Assembly: GCA_943330915.2 (NCBI GenBank)
Contig: CALQJO020000031.1
Span: forward strand, 1 to 33,508
Reading direction: 5' to 3'
Source: Rhodoferax sp. OV413
GTDB taxonomy: Bacteria > Pseudomonadota > Gammaproteobacteria > Pseudomonadales > Pseudohongiellaceae
DNA length: 33,508 nt
This document shows positions 32,486-33,508 of the stretch, piece after piece. Made by a program: the position numbers and the translations under genes. The notes under the pieces are model-generated. The model saw nothing but the letters and a program-made list of their open reading frames with translations. It had not been told where the DNA came from and did no database searches. Each line of letters begins with the position of its first letter. The first letter of the stretch is position 1.

Positions 32486-33508
32486 TTAAGATGTTTGTTG
32501 TTTCTGAGTGTGTCTGGCCAGCATGGCTTTGACAGCCAGTGCAACAAAACCTGCCAGCAGCCCCCAGAATGCTGCGCCCAAGCCAAACAAGGAGAGTCCC
32601 GATCCGGTGGCCAGAAAGGTCACCATCGCGGCATCGCGTTGCGACTTTTCAACCAGCATGTTGTCAATGGCCCCGGTCAGTGCAGGTATCAGCGCAATCC
32701 CGGTGAGCACCATGATCACGGTGGGGGGCAGCGCCAGAAACACGCGAACTAACGTGGACGCAAAAATGGCCAGTAACAGATAAAAGCCCGCGTAGAGGAT
32801 GCCCACTATCCATCGGCGGCTACGATCGGCATGCGCCTCGTCACCGGTGCAGATGGCTGCCGTAATGGCTGCAAGATTGACCGCATGGGCGCCAAACGGC
32901 GCGGCTATCATGCTGGCGATACCGGTACTGAACAGCAATAGGCCCGGTTTGGGTGAATAACCGGCCGAGCGCAACACCACCAGTCCGGGAAGATTCTGCG
33001 ATACCAATGTCACCAGGAACAGTGGCAGTGCCAGGCTCAGGATGGCGCTTGGCGCAAACTCAGGGGCCAGCGGCGATAACACGCCAAACATCGCCCCAGG
33101 CGGCAACGCCGTGATATCCCCGCGCAACAGGGTCAGTGCCATACCCGCGATCAGCACCAGCAACAGCGCGTACAGCGGCGCCCACTGTCGTGCCAGAAGA
33201 AACACCATCACTACCAGGCCTACCAGTGCCGGATCCTGCGCTCCCAGTCCAAACAATTGCAGACAAAATGGCAGCAGTACTCCGGCCAGCATGGCCGAGG
33301 CGATTGAGGATGGAATCCGCTCGGCCCAGCGTCCCAGCACCGGGATCAGTCCCAGCAATGCCATCATCAGCCCGCTGAGCAGAAATGCACCCAGCGCAGT
33401 TGGCCACGACAGCCCCGGGGAACTGGCCGCCAGCAGTGCTGCTCCCGGTGTTGACCAGGCCAGTACTATGGGCATACGCAGTTTCAGTGATAAGGCAGCC
33501 CCGGTAAT
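32486..33508 (-). CDS. BenE-family benzoate/H+ symporter-like transporter, N-terminus beyond window
   Basis: This polytopic protein matches the BenE family, which was named for benzoate uptake and belongs to the nucleobase-transporter (NAT/NCS2-like) fold. Its frame stays open to the right edge, and the last codons before the first in-window ATG read ITGAALSLKLRMPIVLAWSTPGAALLA, a well-known BenE stretch, so the true start is outside. Further hallmarks are GRWAERIPSSIASAMLAGVLLPF, LVTLVSQNLPGLVVLRSAGY, APFGAHAVNLAAITAAICTGDEAH and LFGLGAAFWGLLAGF. About 340 residues are visible of the usual 390 or so. The substrate cannot be assumed to be benzoate, because no aromatic-degradation genes are in view. 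Confidence 0.88.
   Translation of the reverse strand: MTGAALSLKLRMPIVLAWSTPGAALLAASSPGLSWPTALGAFLLSGLMMALLGLIPVLGRWAERIPSSIASAMLAGVLLPFCLQLFGLGAQDPALVGLVVMVFLLARQWAPLYALLLVLIAGMALTLLRGDITALPPGAMFGVLSPLAPEFAPSAILSLALPLFLVTLVSQNLPGLVVLRSAGYSPKPGLLLFSTGIASMIAAPFGAHAVNLAAITAAICTGDEAHADRSRRWIVGILYAGFYLLLAIFASTLVRVFLALPPTVIMVLTGIALIPALTGAIDNMLVEKSQRDAAMVTFLATGSGLSLFGLGAAFWGLLAGFVALAVKAMLARHTQKQQTS

Overview
The window looks like the chromosome of a Gram-negative gammaproteobacterium, probably marine or aquatic. The evidence is a type I-F CRISPR-Cas locus, a perfect LexA (SOS) box of the gammaproteobacterial type, an EarP / Arg32-type elongation factor P pair, a DASH cryptochrome, a Na+-linked Mrp-type antiporter operon, and Sec, Tat and lipoprotein export signals. 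I see no rRNA, tRNA, insertion sequence or CRISPR array. The genus cannot be set from sequence reading alone.

Layout. (1) Bases 1-6499 are a defence / DNA-damage block on the minus strand, visibly richer in A+T than the rest: WYL regulator, BRO/DinD-like protein, cas1, cas2-3, then the first 85 codons of the next cas gene at the left edge. A promoter with a LexA box overlapping its -10 lies directly ahead of the BRO/DinD gene, and only 39 bp separate that gene from cas1, so SOS-controlled transcription into the cas genes is possible. (2) Bases 6593-16077 are mixed housekeeping and accessory genes: serine hydrolase, DAACS symporter, UPF0114 protein, a secreted protein of unknown function, an HNH protein, a GNAT acetyltransferase with a 12-bp minisatellite at its N-terminus, an exported alpha/beta hydrolase, a DASH cryptochrome and an SSS-family symporter. 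(3) Bases 16147-23632 are a nine-gene Mrp-type cation/proton antiporter operon on the minus strand, ended by a strong hairpin. The order of transcription is E-F-G-[DUF4040/MbhE/B fusion]-C-D-D-small 2-TM protein-D. There is no full-length MrpA. (4) Bases 24015-27881 hold a divergent, tightly overlapping operon: OmpR-type regulator, histidine kinase, earP, efp. (5) Bases 28031-33508 hold an exported redoxin, a lipoprotein D-aminoacylase-type amidohydrolase, a membrane GGDEF protein, a Tat-exported two-domain VOC protein and a BenE-family transporter that runs off the right edge.

How the parts work together. The most interesting regulatory logic is the chain LexA box -> BRO/DinD gene -> cas1 -> cas2-3 beside a WYL regulator that has its own 27-bp perfect dyad. 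The second is the coupling of a two-component system to EarP and its substrate EF-P (Arg32 is present), with a divergent ion-antiporter operon sharing the 382-bp control region. Both are inferences from layout and motifs. The gene identities rest on recognisable family motifs.
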